The position numbers and the translations under genes were made by a program. Positions 40,104 to 50,826 of a DNA stretch of 52,330 nt are shown here, piece after piece. The stretch is from Candidatus Udaeobacter sp. (lineage in GTDB: Bacteria > Verrucomicrobiota > Verrucomicrobiia > Chthoniobacterales > UBA10450): positions 1 through 52,330 of the forward strand of contig JAALOD010000009.1 in assembly GCA_013372845.1 (NCBI GenBank), in the 5' to 3' direction. Within the stretch, counting starts at the first letter, position 1. The number at the start of each line of letters is the position of its first letter. The notes beneath the pieces were generated by a model, which was given only the letters and a program-made list of their open reading frames with translations, was not told the origin of the DNA and made no database searches.

Positions 40104-41477
40104 ATGGAACTCGCTTCGAAGCTTCGGGAACTTTTGGGCAACGAAATTGTCGCAGACGATCCTGAAACCGTCGCAGCCCACAGCGGGGATAAATGGTTTG
40201 CAGCTCACGAGCCGGATGCCGTCGTTTTTGCCAGATCGACAGGCGACGTCAGCAAACTACTTGAGTTCGCATCGCGCGAAAAAATTCCTGTCACAGCGCG
40301 AGGCGGTGGATTTGGTTATGTGGGCGGATGCGTGCCGGCACGCGCTGGAATTGCCCTGTCGCTGGTGCAGATGAATCGCATTAAGGAAATCAGCTTCTCC
40401 GACGCCGTTGCGATTGTCGAACCGGGAGTCTTTACCGCGGACCTGAAATCGGCGGTGCGCGCACAAAAATTGTTTTATCCGCCGGACCCCGCGAGCATGA
40501 AGGATTGTACCATCGGCGGAAACGTCGCCACGAACGCAGGCGGACCGCGTTGCTTGAAATACGGCGTGACGCGAAATTACGTAATCGGCCTCGAAGTGGT
40601 GCTGGCTAATGGCGAGGTGCTGCGAACTGGCGGTCGCGTGCACAAGAACAAGACCGGATTCGATCTGATTGGCCTGTTCGTTGGATCGGAAGGAATGCTG
40701 GGCGTGGTTACTGAGATCACCCTGCGTTTGCTTCCGCTTCCACCGGCGCGCGCGACGTTGTCGGCTGCGTTTGCGACTGCGGCGAAAGCTGCCGAGGCGG
40801 TGCAAGCAATTTTTGCGGCGGGGTTTTTGCCTTGTTCACTCGAAATCGCTGATCACTTCACGCTGGAAGCGGCGCGACGCGATCTGGGCAAAATGCTTGT
40901 GCCCGAGGGGAACGCACATTTGCTCGTCGATCTCGATGGACAAGAGGAAAGTGTCCGCGTCGAATCTGCCGCGATTCGTAAATTGCTGGAGAAAAGAAAA
41001 CCAAATTCGCTGGAAACGGCGATCGGTGAGGCGGATTGTGAAAAGCTGTGGGCTCTGCGCCGACAATTCAGCAATTCACTTCGCGCGACCGGGCTGACGA
41101 AGTTAAATGAGGATGTGGTCGTGCCACGCAGTCATCTGGTCGATCTGATGGAATTCGCGGAGACACTGCAGACTAAATATGAATTTCCGATCGCCTGCTT
41201 TGGTCACGCCGGAGACGGCAACATCCACGTTAACATCATGGCCGACCGCTACAATCGCGACGCCGCTGTGCGTGAAAAAATCGAGCATGCGCTCGACGAT
41301 CTCTTCGCACAGGTGCTGGCCTGGGGCGGCGTCATTACAGGCGAACACGGGATCGGTTTGGCCAAGAAACGCTGGTGGTCGAAGGCGACCAGCGACGTGG
41401 CGCGCGAGTTGCATCGCCGGCTCAAACAAGCGCTCGATCCAAACGGAATTTTAAATCCGGGAAAATTTGTTGACTAA
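40104..41477 (+). CDS. FAD-linked oxidase, GlcD/D-lactate dehydrogenase-like
   Basis: 457 residues from ATG 40104. The PCMH-type FAD domain contains PVTARGGGFGYVGGCVP and DPASMKDCTIGGNVATNAGGPRCLKYGVTRNYVIGLEVVLANG; the C-terminal oxidase domain carries the FGHAGDGNIHVNIM and GGVITGEHGIGLAKKRWW motifs with the metal/substrate histidines. Such enzymes oxidise 2-hydroxy acids (glycolate, D-lactate) and pass electrons to quinone or a partner subunit. No glcE/glcF genes follow, so a stand-alone D-lactate or D-2-hydroxyglutarate type enzyme is more likely. The track start at 39909 lies within the ABM gene and is rejected. Confidence 0.92.
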   Translation: MELASKLRELLGNEIVADDPETVAAHSGDKWFAAHEPDAVVFARSTGDVSKLLEFASREKIPVTARGGGFGYVGGCVPARAGIALSLVQMNRIKEISFSDAVAIVEPGVFTADLKSAVRAQKLFYPPDPASMKDCTIGGNVATNAGGPRCLKYGVTRNYVIGLEVVLANGEVLRTGGRVHKNKTGFDLIGLFVGSEGMLGVVTEITLRLLPLPPARATLSAAFATAAKAAEAVQAIFAAGFLPCSLEIADHFTLEAARRDLGKMLVPEGNAHLLVDLDGQEESVRVESAAIRKLLEKRKPNSLETAIGEADCEKLWALRRQFSNSLRATGLTKLNEDVVVPRSHLVDLMEFAETLQTKYEFPIACFGHAGDGNIHVNIMADRYNRDAAVREKIEHALDDLFAQVLAWGGVITGEHGIGLAKKRWWSKATSDVARELHRRLKQALDPNGILNPGKFVD

Positions 41478-41615
41478 TCTGAATCCGCATCGAAGTTCGG
41501 CGAGCATTTTACGGCGCATCGAATTCGCCGCGACTGACGCGCATCCGCGTCCTCGTGAACGAAGATAAAGAAAGATGCACTTCTTCCTTTTTCGCGCTCC
41601 CCTAACAACACAACA

Positions 41616-42467
41616 ATGAAACCAGGAAAACTTACTCACACGATTGCGGTCATCCTTTCGTCGATCTCATCCCTTTTTGCGCACGGCACGGGAGAAAAGA
41701 CTGAACCTGCCAAAACTAAGTTCAGCAAAAAATCCGACAAATCGGCAGACGATCGTTCAACCGGCGCGACTTCAATCTCATTTATCCCGGGGCAATTATT
41801 TAAGACACGATCGGACGCCGCACAGCGTTATCCGTGGAAAAGCAATATCGTCACAACAGTTTTCTGGATTGGTGAGCAAGCGGGAGGTAATAATCTGGTG
41901 CCCAATCGTACCAGCTGCTGGGACAAACAGTGGACGAAAAATTATGGCGGCAGTGACGATCCGAATCGTGCCCATCGCAGCAACTATATTCCGGTAAAAT
42001 TTACGCCGCGACAGAACCCATTCTACTGCGCGCTTCCCTATAACGACAAGGCGCGCACCGGTCATCGTCCGGAAGCATCGCGCGTTGTTCCGTGGTTCAA
42101 AGAGGCCTATCAAGGACCCGCCGTTTCAACTTGCAAGGGGCGATGGATCGCCATCCGCAAGGGTAATCGAACGGCTTACGCGCAATGGGAAGACGCTGGC
42201 CCATTTCGCACCGATCATTGGCAATACGTGTTCGGCAACGAACGCCCAAAGCCGAATCTGAACAAAGGTGCTGGCCTCGATGTCTCGCCTGCCGTCCGCG
42301 ATTACCTCGGATTACAAGAAACAGACGTAACCGAGTGGAAGTTTGTAGATTTCAGCGAAGTGCCGCGCGGTCCGTGGTCCACTCATGGCGATAATAACAC
42401 TTTCCTAGTTAACGAGCGCAAAAAAGGCAAAGCGGTTGCGGAAAAGATGGGCACAATCGCCCGTTAA
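41616..42467 (+). CDS. Secreted protein with probable double-psi beta-barrel domain
   Basis: 283 residues with a signal-like N-terminus (LTHTIAVILSSISSLFAHG) and a basic linker. The mature domain reads FIPGQLFKTRSDAAQRYPWKSNIVTTVFWIGEQAGGNNLVPN, NPFYCALPYND, WIAIRKGNRTAYAQWEDAGPF and GLDVSPAVRDYLGLQETDVTEWKFVD. The AYAQWEDAGPF and LDVSPAVRDYLGL wording matches uncharacterised proteobacterial proteins that look RlpA/DPBB-like, suggesting binding or cleavage of wall glycans; this is inference. Two Cys residues may form a disulfide. It is followed by a MITE-like element. Confidence 0.75.
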   Translation: MKPGKLTHTIAVILSSISSLFAHGTGEKTEPAKTKFSKKSDKSADDRSTGATSISFIPGQLFKTRSDAAQRYPWKSNIVTTVFWIGEQAGGNNLVPNRTSCWDKQWTKNYGGSDDPNRAHRSNYIPVKFTPRQNPFYCALPYNDKARTGHRPEASRVVPWFKEAYQGPAVSTCKGRWIAIRKGNRTAYAQWEDAGPFRTDHWQYVFGNERPKPNLNKGAGLDVSPAVRDYLGLQETDVTEWKFVDFSEVPRGPWSTHGDNNTFLVNERKKGKAVAEKMGTIAR

Positions 42468-42493
42468 GCGTGCCTGGACGCATCTTTCGCGCT

Positions 42494-42628
42494 GGGGAGC
42501 ACAGGCTGCCAGCCTGTAGTTGACGGCAGCCCTGCCGGCAACATCTTTTCGCACGCGATTGCTACGTGGTACTGTTTCGCAGTCTGGGCAAGCTGCCGAG
42601 AGTTGCAGGCTAGCAGCCTGCGCTCCCC
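42494..42628. repeat. MITE-like element with 23-bp terminal inverted repeats
   Basis: GGGGAGCACAGGCTGCCAGCCTG (42494-42516) matches the reverse complement of 42606-42628 at 21 of 23 bases. Each end is itself a small palindrome (AGGCTGCCAGCCT, AGGCTAGCAGCCT). The 135-bp unit has no ORF of its own. A one-ended copy of the same end lies at 12381-12403. No target duplication is obvious. It ends 72 bp before the next gene's start. Confidence 0.75.
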
Positions 42629-42699
42629 GGAAACACGCGAGACCCGTGCGATTACCCAATCCACTCGATCACCGACTTCTAACCGATTCCACAAGAGTA

Positions 42700-44025
42700 A
42701 TGCGGAATCGCCGATTGGTTCGCTTTTCTTCTTCTGCGATCTGCATCGTACTGGTCTTTAGCATCACCGCGTCGACAGGCGCAGCGGCGGAGACCGGCAC
42801 GCTTCTCACGGGCAAGGCCGCCATGGGCGATTGGACCAACGATGCGCCCGGCGTGCGACGCAAGATCACTGTTCAAGATTTGCCTCCTCCGAGTTCAAAT
42901 GCCCTGGCAATTAACCTGGCGCGCGTTGCCCGACGTCCAGCAGACGCACGGCTGCAAGTGCCGGCCGGTTTCAAGATCGACCTTTATGCTGATGGTTTCC
43001 GCGATCCGCGTTTTCTACTCACTGCGCCCAATGGCGACATCTTCGTGGTAGAAAGTCGCGCTAATCGGATCAAAGCGCTGCGCAACGGCAAAGACAGCGG
43101 AAAATCGCACGTCGTCGAAACATTCGTCGAACAGGGTTTGAACAAACCGTTCGGTATCGCCTTCTATCCGCCGGGCAGTGATCCCCAGTTTTTATACGTC
43201 GCAAATACGGATGGGATAATTCGGTTTCCCTATCGTAATGGCGATCTCAAAGCGCGCGGACCAGCGCAACAACTGGCCGCTCATCTTTCGCCCGGCGGAT
43301 TATTGCGCGGCGGCGGACACTGGACACGCGACATCGTTTTCTCGCCGGATGGCAAAAAGATGTACGTGTCGATCGGTTCACGCTCGAATGTGTCGGATAA
43401 AGCCACGGAGGAAAATCGCGCGCGCATCTTCGAGTTCAATCCCGATGGTACGGGGCAAAAGGTGTTTGCCTGGGGAATTCGTAATGCCGTCGGGATCGCA
43501 TTTCGTCCCGGGACGAATGAGCTGTGGATGAGCACAAACGAGCGGGACGAAATCGGCGAGGATTTGCCACCCGACTACATCAGCAGTGTGAAACCCGGCG
43601 GCTTCTACGGTTGGCCCTGGTTTTATATTGGCAACCATCCGGACCCCCGACACAAAGGAAAACATCCTGAGCTTGCTGAAAGAGTCATTGTTCCGGATGT
43701 GCTCGTCGAGGCGCACTCGGCCACGCTTAATTTGTGTTTCTACACTGGCGACCAATTTCCGTCTGAATACAAAGGCGACATCTTCGCCGCTTTCCACGGT
43801 TCATGGAACCGGGTGAAACGCACCGGCTACAAAGTCGTGCGTGTGCCATTCGATCATTCAACAGGCAAAGCGCGTGGGGAATATGAGGATTTCGTAACTG
43901 GTTTTGTAACGGCCGAAGGCAAAGTCTGGGGTCGTCCAGTGGGAATGACCGTTGCAAAAGATGGCACCCTTCTCTTCAGCGAGGATGGCAACGGCACCAT
44001 CTGGCGCGTGAGCTACGGTCGATAA
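42700..44025 (+). CDS. Exported PQQ-type sugar (sorbosone) dehydrogenase-like protein
   Basis: 441 residues from ATG 42700; the longer track ORF begins inside the MITE-like element. It has a signal peptide (SSSAICIVLVFSITASTGAAAE). A six-bladed propeller follows: ADARLQVPAGFKIDLYADGFRDPRFLLTAPNGDIFVVESRANRI, NKPFGIAFYPP, RGGGHWTRDIVFSPDGKKMYVSIGS, GIRNAVGIAFRP, NERDEIGEDLPPDYI and FHGSWNR. This is the L-sorbosone/soluble glucose dehydrogenase-like family. Whether it binds PQQ is uncertain; many members are uncharacterised. It acts in the periplasm or outside. No PQQ synthesis genes are visible in the window. Confidence 0.9.
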   Translation: MRNRRLVRFSSSAICIVLVFSITASTGAAAETGTLLTGKAAMGDWTNDAPGVRRKITVQDLPPPSSNALAINLARVARRPADARLQVPAGFKIDLYADGFRDPRFLLTAPNGDIFVVESRANRIKALRNGKDSGKSHVVETFVEQGLNKPFGIAFYPPGSDPQFLYVANTDGIIRFPYRNGDLKARGPAQQLAAHLSPGGLLRGGGHWTRDIVFSPDGKKMYVSIGSRSNVSDKATEENRARIFEFNPDGTGQKVFAWGIRNAVGIAFRPGTNELWMSTNERDEIGEDLPPDYISSVKPGGFYGWPWFYIGNHPDPRHKGKHPELAERVIVPDVLVEAHSATLNLCFYTGDQFPSEYKGDIFAAFHGSWNRVKRTGYKVVRVPFDHSTGKARGEYEDFVTGFVTAEGKVWGRPVGMTVAKDGTLLFSEDGNGTIWRVSYGR

Positions 44026-44098
44026 AGTTAGAAGCTGTTAACCCCGGCAAAAGAAAATTGCTGCAGGCGATGTTGCGCATAATCTGCCCTACCGCAGC

Positions 44099-45727
44099 AT
44101 GAAGATTGGTTTTGCTCAAATTAACCCGACTGTCGGGGATTTGAGAGGGAACTGCGAACTGATCATCGGCGCTTATGAGCGGCTCGCCGCCGCAGGCGCG
44201 GAATTAGTGCTGACACCGGAACTGTCCCTCACCGGCTACCCTCCCCAGGATCTGGTTTTTAAATCGCGCTTCGTCCCGGAAAATCTTGCTCTGCTGGAAA
44301 AACTGCATGCTCAGGTAGGGGAATCGGCATTGCTGGTCGGATTCGTGGATCGCAATGAGGGGCGGGGCAAACCGTTTCATAACTCTGCCGCTTTACTCGA
44401 GCGCGGCAAACCGATCCGAAAGACGTACAAGTCGCTTTTGCCTACGTACGACGTTTTTGATGAGGACCGTTATTTCGAGCCGGCGACGCGTGTCCAGCCA
44501 TTTGAGGTGCATGGGAAGAAAATTGGTGTGACCATTTGCGAGGACATCTGGACAGACAAATATCTGCCGCGACCGCTTTACGACGTCGAACCCCTGCGCG
44601 CCCTCTTGGAGCAAGGGGCAGAGATCATTCTCAACCTGAGCGCGTCGCCGTTTCGTCTGGGAGCGCCGGCGTGCCGGCTCGAGATGATCGCGGCGCAAGC
44701 CCGGACTTATCAACGGCCAATTTGTTACTGCAACGTCGTTGGTGGGAACGATCAACTGATCTTCGATGGAAATTCGATCGCCGTGAATGCTTCAGGCGAT
44801 TCTATCGCGCAGTTGGCGGCATTTCGTGAAGACGAGAAGATCGTCGATACGAATTCGATCGACGCGATAGAATTTCGCGAAGCCAAGACAGAGGAGCAAC
44901 TTTTGGCCGCTCTTTCACTCGGGCTTCGTGATTATTGTCGAAAGTGCAACTTCCGTTCCGCGGTGGTGGGTCTGAGTGGCGGAGTCGACTCCGCAGTCAC
45001 TGCGGTCATCGCGGTCGATGCACTGGGCGCAGAGAACGTGACCGGCGTTTCCATGCCCAGCCCTTACTCGTCCCGCGGCAGCATCGACGACGCGCGCGGC
45101 CTTGCCCGCAACCTCGGAATCAAATTTGTAGAAATCCCGATCGCCGAGGCGTTCAAAGTTTTCAAAGCGCAGTTCAAAGACATTTTCAAAGGCCTGCCCG
45201 AAAACGAGACGGAAGAGAACATGCAGCCACGCTTACGCGCCATGACGTTGATGGCGCTGTCGAACAAGTTCGGCCACCTCGTGCTTAGCACTGGCAACAA
45301 GAGCGAGCTGTCCGTGGGTTACTGCACGATCTACGGTGACATGGCAGGTGGCCTTGGCGTAATCAGCGACGTGCCGAAGACGACGATTTACGAGTTCGCA
45401 CGCTGGATCAACAGGAAGGGCGAGATCATTCCGACATCCACCATCGAAAAGGCGCCCAGTGCCGAGTTAAAACCAAATCAAAAGGACCAGGACACGTTGC
45501 CGCCGTATGAAATTCTCGACCAAATCCTGCAGCTTTACGTGGAAGAAAACTTAAGCGCACGCGACATCATTGCGCGCGGATTCGACGAGAAAACGGTGCG
45601 CTGGGTGCAGCGCCGCGTTGATCTAAATGAATACAAGCGGGAGCAAGCGGCGCCCGGTTTGAAAGTAACAAGCCGCGCCTTTGGGATGGGCCGCAAAATG
45701 CCGATTGCGCAGAGGTACGTGGATTAA
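44099..45727 (+). CDS. nadE: Glutamine-dependent NAD+ synthetase
   Basis: 542 residues with two domains. The N-terminal nitrilase-like glutaminase (1-265) has the catalytic triad Glu in LTPELSLTGYPPQDL, Lys in KTYKSLLPTYDVFDEDRYF and Cys in GVTICEDIWTD. The C-terminal synthetase has the ATP-pyrophosphatase loop GLSGGVDSAVTAVIAVDALG, ATGNKSE-type STGNKSELSVGYCTIYGDMAGG, and AELKPNQKDQDTLPPY. It amidates nicotinic-acid adenine dinucleotide in the last step of NAD synthesis. It ends 10 bp before tRNA-Lys on the other strand. The kynurenine genes here bypass quinolinate, so they do not feed this enzyme. Confidence 0.96.
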   Translation: MKIGFAQINPTVGDLRGNCELIIGAYERLAAAGAELVLTPELSLTGYPPQDLVFKSRFVPENLALLEKLHAQVGESALLVGFVDRNEGRGKPFHNSAALLERGKPIRKTYKSLLPTYDVFDEDRYFEPATRVQPFEVHGKKIGVTICEDIWTDKYLPRPLYDVEPLRALLEQGAEIILNLSASPFRLGAPACRLEMIAAQARTYQRPICYCNVVGGNDQLIFDGNSIAVNASGDSIAQLAAFREDEKIVDTNSIDAIEFREAKTEEQLLAALSLGLRDYCRKCNFRSAVVGLSGGVDSAVTAVIAVDALGAENVTGVSMPSPYSSRGSIDDARGLARNLGIKFVEIPIAEAFKVFKAQFKDIFKGLPENETEENMQPRLRAMTLMALSNKFGHLVLSTGNKSELSVGYCTIYGDMAGGLGVISDVPKTTIYEFARWINRKGEIIPTSTIEKAPSAELKPNQKDQDTLPPYEILDQILQLYVEENLSARDIIARGFDEKTVRWVQRRVDLNEYKREQAAPGLKVTSRAFGMGRKMPIAQRYVD

Positions 45728-45737
45728 GCGAATATCG

Positions 45738-45810
45738 TGCACCGTGCAGGAATCGAACCTGCAACCCAGTGATTAAGAGTCACTTGCTCTGCCAATTGAG
45801 CTAACGGTGC
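45738..45810 (-). tRNA. tRNA-Lys (anticodon CTT)
   Basis: On the minus strand the acceptor GCACCGT pairs with ACGGTGC, the D arm is GCTCAATTGGCAGAGC, the anticodon stem/loop AGTGACTCTTAATCACT presents CTT (plus-strand 45775-45777), and the T arm is GCAGGTTCGATTCCTGC. Length is 73 nt with discriminator A and no encoded CCA. A truncated foreign-looking fragment lies directly 5' of it. Confidence 0.97.
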
Positions 45811-45932
45811 AATTGCCTGTTTCCCAGGTGAATGCTACACAAGCGTGTACTTTCGTGCTGCCAAAATCGGTAGCGGATTCGGTAGCGTAAAATTGCACGT
45901 TGTGTTAGCATTTGCACGTGAAGGAACGAAAA

Positions 45933-46397
45933 TTACTCATACCGACTCGCTGCACAACGCGGAGCGACAAGGTTTGTGGAGACATGGCCCGGTGCCATTT
46001 CGATGAATAAGTTCGTTCCGAGTTCGCGCAGGACTTCGAGCGGGTCGAACCAACGCACCGGATGCGCAACACTAGTCGCGAGATCCTCGCGGATAGCGTC
46101 AGCGTCGTAGAGGGAGCGACCGCCACGATTGCTTATGTAAGGCACGGCGGGTGGCCGCAGTGGGAGTGTGCTCATTGCCTTCTCCAGGCGATCGGCGACC
46201 GGCTGGAGCAGCGGGCAATGCGACGGAACACTGACCGCCAGTCGCTCGGCACGGCGAGCACCGTGTTGAAGCGCTTGCGCGATGACGGTAGCGAGCGTGA
46301 TCTGGTGATTCGCAGCACGCGGCGAGTTGCAGCCGACGAAGGAAGACTTTGCCATCTTGGCGGTCATTGTCGGCGTTCCGTATTCCACTGAAGGCAT
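45933..46397 (-). pseudogene. C-terminal fragment of a malonyl-CoA:ACP transacylase (MdcH/FabD-like)
   Basis: The frame reads SSFVGCNSPRAANHQITLA, RAERLAVSVPSHCPLLQPVADRLEKAMSTLPLRPP and REDLATSVAHPVRWFDPLEVLRELGTNLFIEMAPGHVSTNLV. These are the second half of a malonyltransferase. SVPSHC with the catalytic His region is closest to MdcH, the malonate-decarboxylase epsilon subunit. The N-terminal half with the GHSxG nucleophile is absent. The upstream side ends in the non-coding repeat at 46393-46456 and the downstream side in tRNA-Lys, so this is a decayed remnant rather than a working enzyme. Confidence 0.75.
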
Positions 46398-46552
46398 GCT
46401 TCACACTGAGGCGGCGGCGGCACCCCCAATTCCACGGCATACGGTGTGAAGATGCTGTATTGCCGAAAATCTGGTGGTAGCGCGGTCGCGCACTAACTAA
46501 CTGTCAACAATCAACTCTCAACTAAGAACTATTTTTCAGCTTAACTTCTCCG

Positions 46553-49228
<2,676 letters not shown>

Positions 49229-49532
49229 GCCTAATGCAATCGCGACAAAGGAGGAGAGTCCAGACGTAGTCACCTTTGAGTGTGTTCTGCGTGCCGGATA
49301 GCCCTCGAATAAATAACCAATGTAATACAAGAATCCCGGAGCCGACAGGGCTTGAACCCCCATCGTGCTTCGGTGTCCGTGAAGGAAAAATCTCGGAGGG
49401 AACAGTAAACCACCGACGAGACTGTATTAGTGAAGCCATTCGGCTTTTGGACGAACTGTGCCTGCTCACTCGCAGAGCCGGCGCCGCAATTCCCGCGTGA
49501 CAAACTTCAATTATTTAGCTAAAAAGGTGCGC
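49229..49532. other. Intergenic stretch without gene
   Basis: Between the ligase fusion and the second L,D-transpeptidase I find no credible gene. The minus strand contains GGGTTCAAGCCCTGTCGGCTCCG, which looks like the 3' half of a tRNA, but no 5' half pairs with it, so no tRNA is called. Shadow ORFs here read GFKPCRLRDSCITLVIY, which is of repeat rather than protein origin. Nothing else is seen. Confidence 0.5.
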
Positions 49533-50405
49533 ATGTTTCGAGCCCTCGCTCTAGTTTTAAGTTTGGTTTCACTTGCTCCAGCGCTTTTCGCAACGCAACT
49601 CGACCCTTCCCATCAGCTTATAATAAGCGTCCGCGATCAGAAGCTGATGCTTGTGCAAAACGGCGGGAAAGTGGCCACATATCCGGTGTCCACGTCGATG
49701 TTTGGTGTGGGCGACTCTTGGGGACGAATGACAACTCCTATTGGCTATCTCGCAGTCGAAAAGAAAATCGGCGACAACGTCCCGTCCGGCGCCGTCTTCC
49801 ACAATCGGCGGTTAACCGGTGAAATTCTGCAGCCAAATGCTCCTGGTCGCGACCCAGTGATCACACGCATCATCTGGTTGCGTGGATTGGAAGCGCAAAA
49901 CGCGCATGCATTTCAGCGTGGCATCTATATCCACGGCACACCGCAGGAGAAAACAATCGGTCGCCCTGCCAGTTATGGCTGCATTCGGATGAAATCGAGC
50001 GACGTAGCGGAGCTGTACAATCGCGTTCCCGTGGGAGCAGTCGTGCAGATTATTCCCGACCGACTTCCGAAAACGGTACAAGCACTGCCGGTGCAATTGA
50101 CTCATACTCTCGTGGCTGCGACCGCACCACCTCAGACTCAAACGGATAATCGACGTCGGCTGCCGAAAGTAGCGAAAGCGCCACGGGTACAGCCCACGAA
50201 CAGCGGTATCACTGCGAGCGCACTGGCCGCACCACCTCAACACTTAACGCAGAACCAGCCACAAGCGCAGCCCGCAACCCGGAATCAAGATCAGCTTGGA
50301 TCTAAAGAGAGTGCGGGCACTCTGACCGCCGAAGAAATGCAGATGGGCGGAGCGCATGCGGCCGAGCGACAAAAAGCGAAGCTCGCATTGAATAAAGGGT
50401 TGTAG
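49533..50405 (+). CDS. Exported L,D-transpeptidase with Gln/Pro-rich tail
   Basis: 290 residues from ATG 49533, with AAAAAGGTG just upstream and a signal peptide (RALALVLSLVSLAPALFATQ). The YkuD domain has HQLIISVRDQKLMLVQNGGKVATYPVSTS, TPIGYLAVEKKIG, IYIHGTPQEKTIGRPASYGCIRMKSSDVAELYN with nucleophile Cys in SYGCIR and its paired His. It would make 3-3 crosslinks in peptidoglycan. The last 100 residues are an unstructured Gln, Pro, Thr and Ala-rich extension absent from the lipoprotein paralogue at 24 kb, and the function of the tail is unknown. The track start at 49458 was not used because the signal peptide starts later. Confidence 0.9.
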   Translation: MFRALALVLSLVSLAPALFATQLDPSHQLIISVRDQKLMLVQNGGKVATYPVSTSMFGVGDSWGRMTTPIGYLAVEKKIGDNVPSGAVFHNRRLTGEILQPNAPGRDPVITRIIWLRGLEAQNAHAFQRGIYIHGTPQEKTIGRPASYGCIRMKSSDVAELYNRVPVGAVVQIIPDRLPKTVQALPVQLTHTLVAATAPPQTQTDNRRRLPKVAKAPRVQPTNSGITASALAAPPQHLTQNQPQAQPATRNQDQLGSKESAGTLTAEEMQMGGAHAAERQKAKLALNKGL

Positions 50406-50454
50406 CGCTCGCACGTGCGGCATGCTCCCGAGTGGCCGCTACGTAGTTTTACCA

Positions 50455-50755
50455 GCAATGGCCACCACCCGCGCTCCAGGAGGCGGCAGAGCCTGGCCGC
50501 GAGCCCGGCGTTGAACAGGGTCGGTCGTCCGCGCTTCCGTTTCATGCGGTGATCGACTTTTGAGTCTGGCCTCACTTTGTCCTTAGCCGATTCCAATTCC
50601 AAAAAAGCTGTCAGCTTGTCATGCCTGTGCACAACGTAACGCTTTCCATCTCCGCAATGGGCGTCTGCAATCCAGATTGTTCGTCCCTCAGAATCCAAGG
50701 CTGAGACCCAGCCCCAACCGGCTTTGCTGAGATTGTCGGCGATGATTTCCCCGTA
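50455..50755 (-). pseudogene. Degenerate small conserved gene (DSEGRTIW type) in the 50406-50826 gap
   Basis: The minus strand reads EIIADNLSKAGWGWVSALDSEGRTIWIADAHCGDGKRYVV and LTAFLELESA, a short protein I recall as frequent in soil Verrucomicrobia (about 60 residues). No ATG precedes the first conserved residue; an in-frame stop is at 50756-50758 and only TTG 50698 is available within the core. After LELESA the sequence diverges into MKRKRGRPTLFNAGLAARLCRLLERG, which resembles the N-terminus of phage small terminases or HTH proteins. The ORF then runs into the transpeptidase gene. I treat it as a decayed fusion of two fragments. Confidence 0.45.
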
Positions 50756-50826
50756 CTACACGGGTGGCAATTCCTCGGTCGCCAAAGAAAGATCGCAGTG
50801 AGCTTCCGATGTTCGGTGTTGGGCGC

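Noticed and set aside
49330-49420. Possible tRNA on the minus strand (GGGTTCAAGCCC..CGGCTCCG)
   Set aside because: The T-stem does not pair well and no matching 5' acceptor, D arm or anticodon arm occurs within 100 bases.
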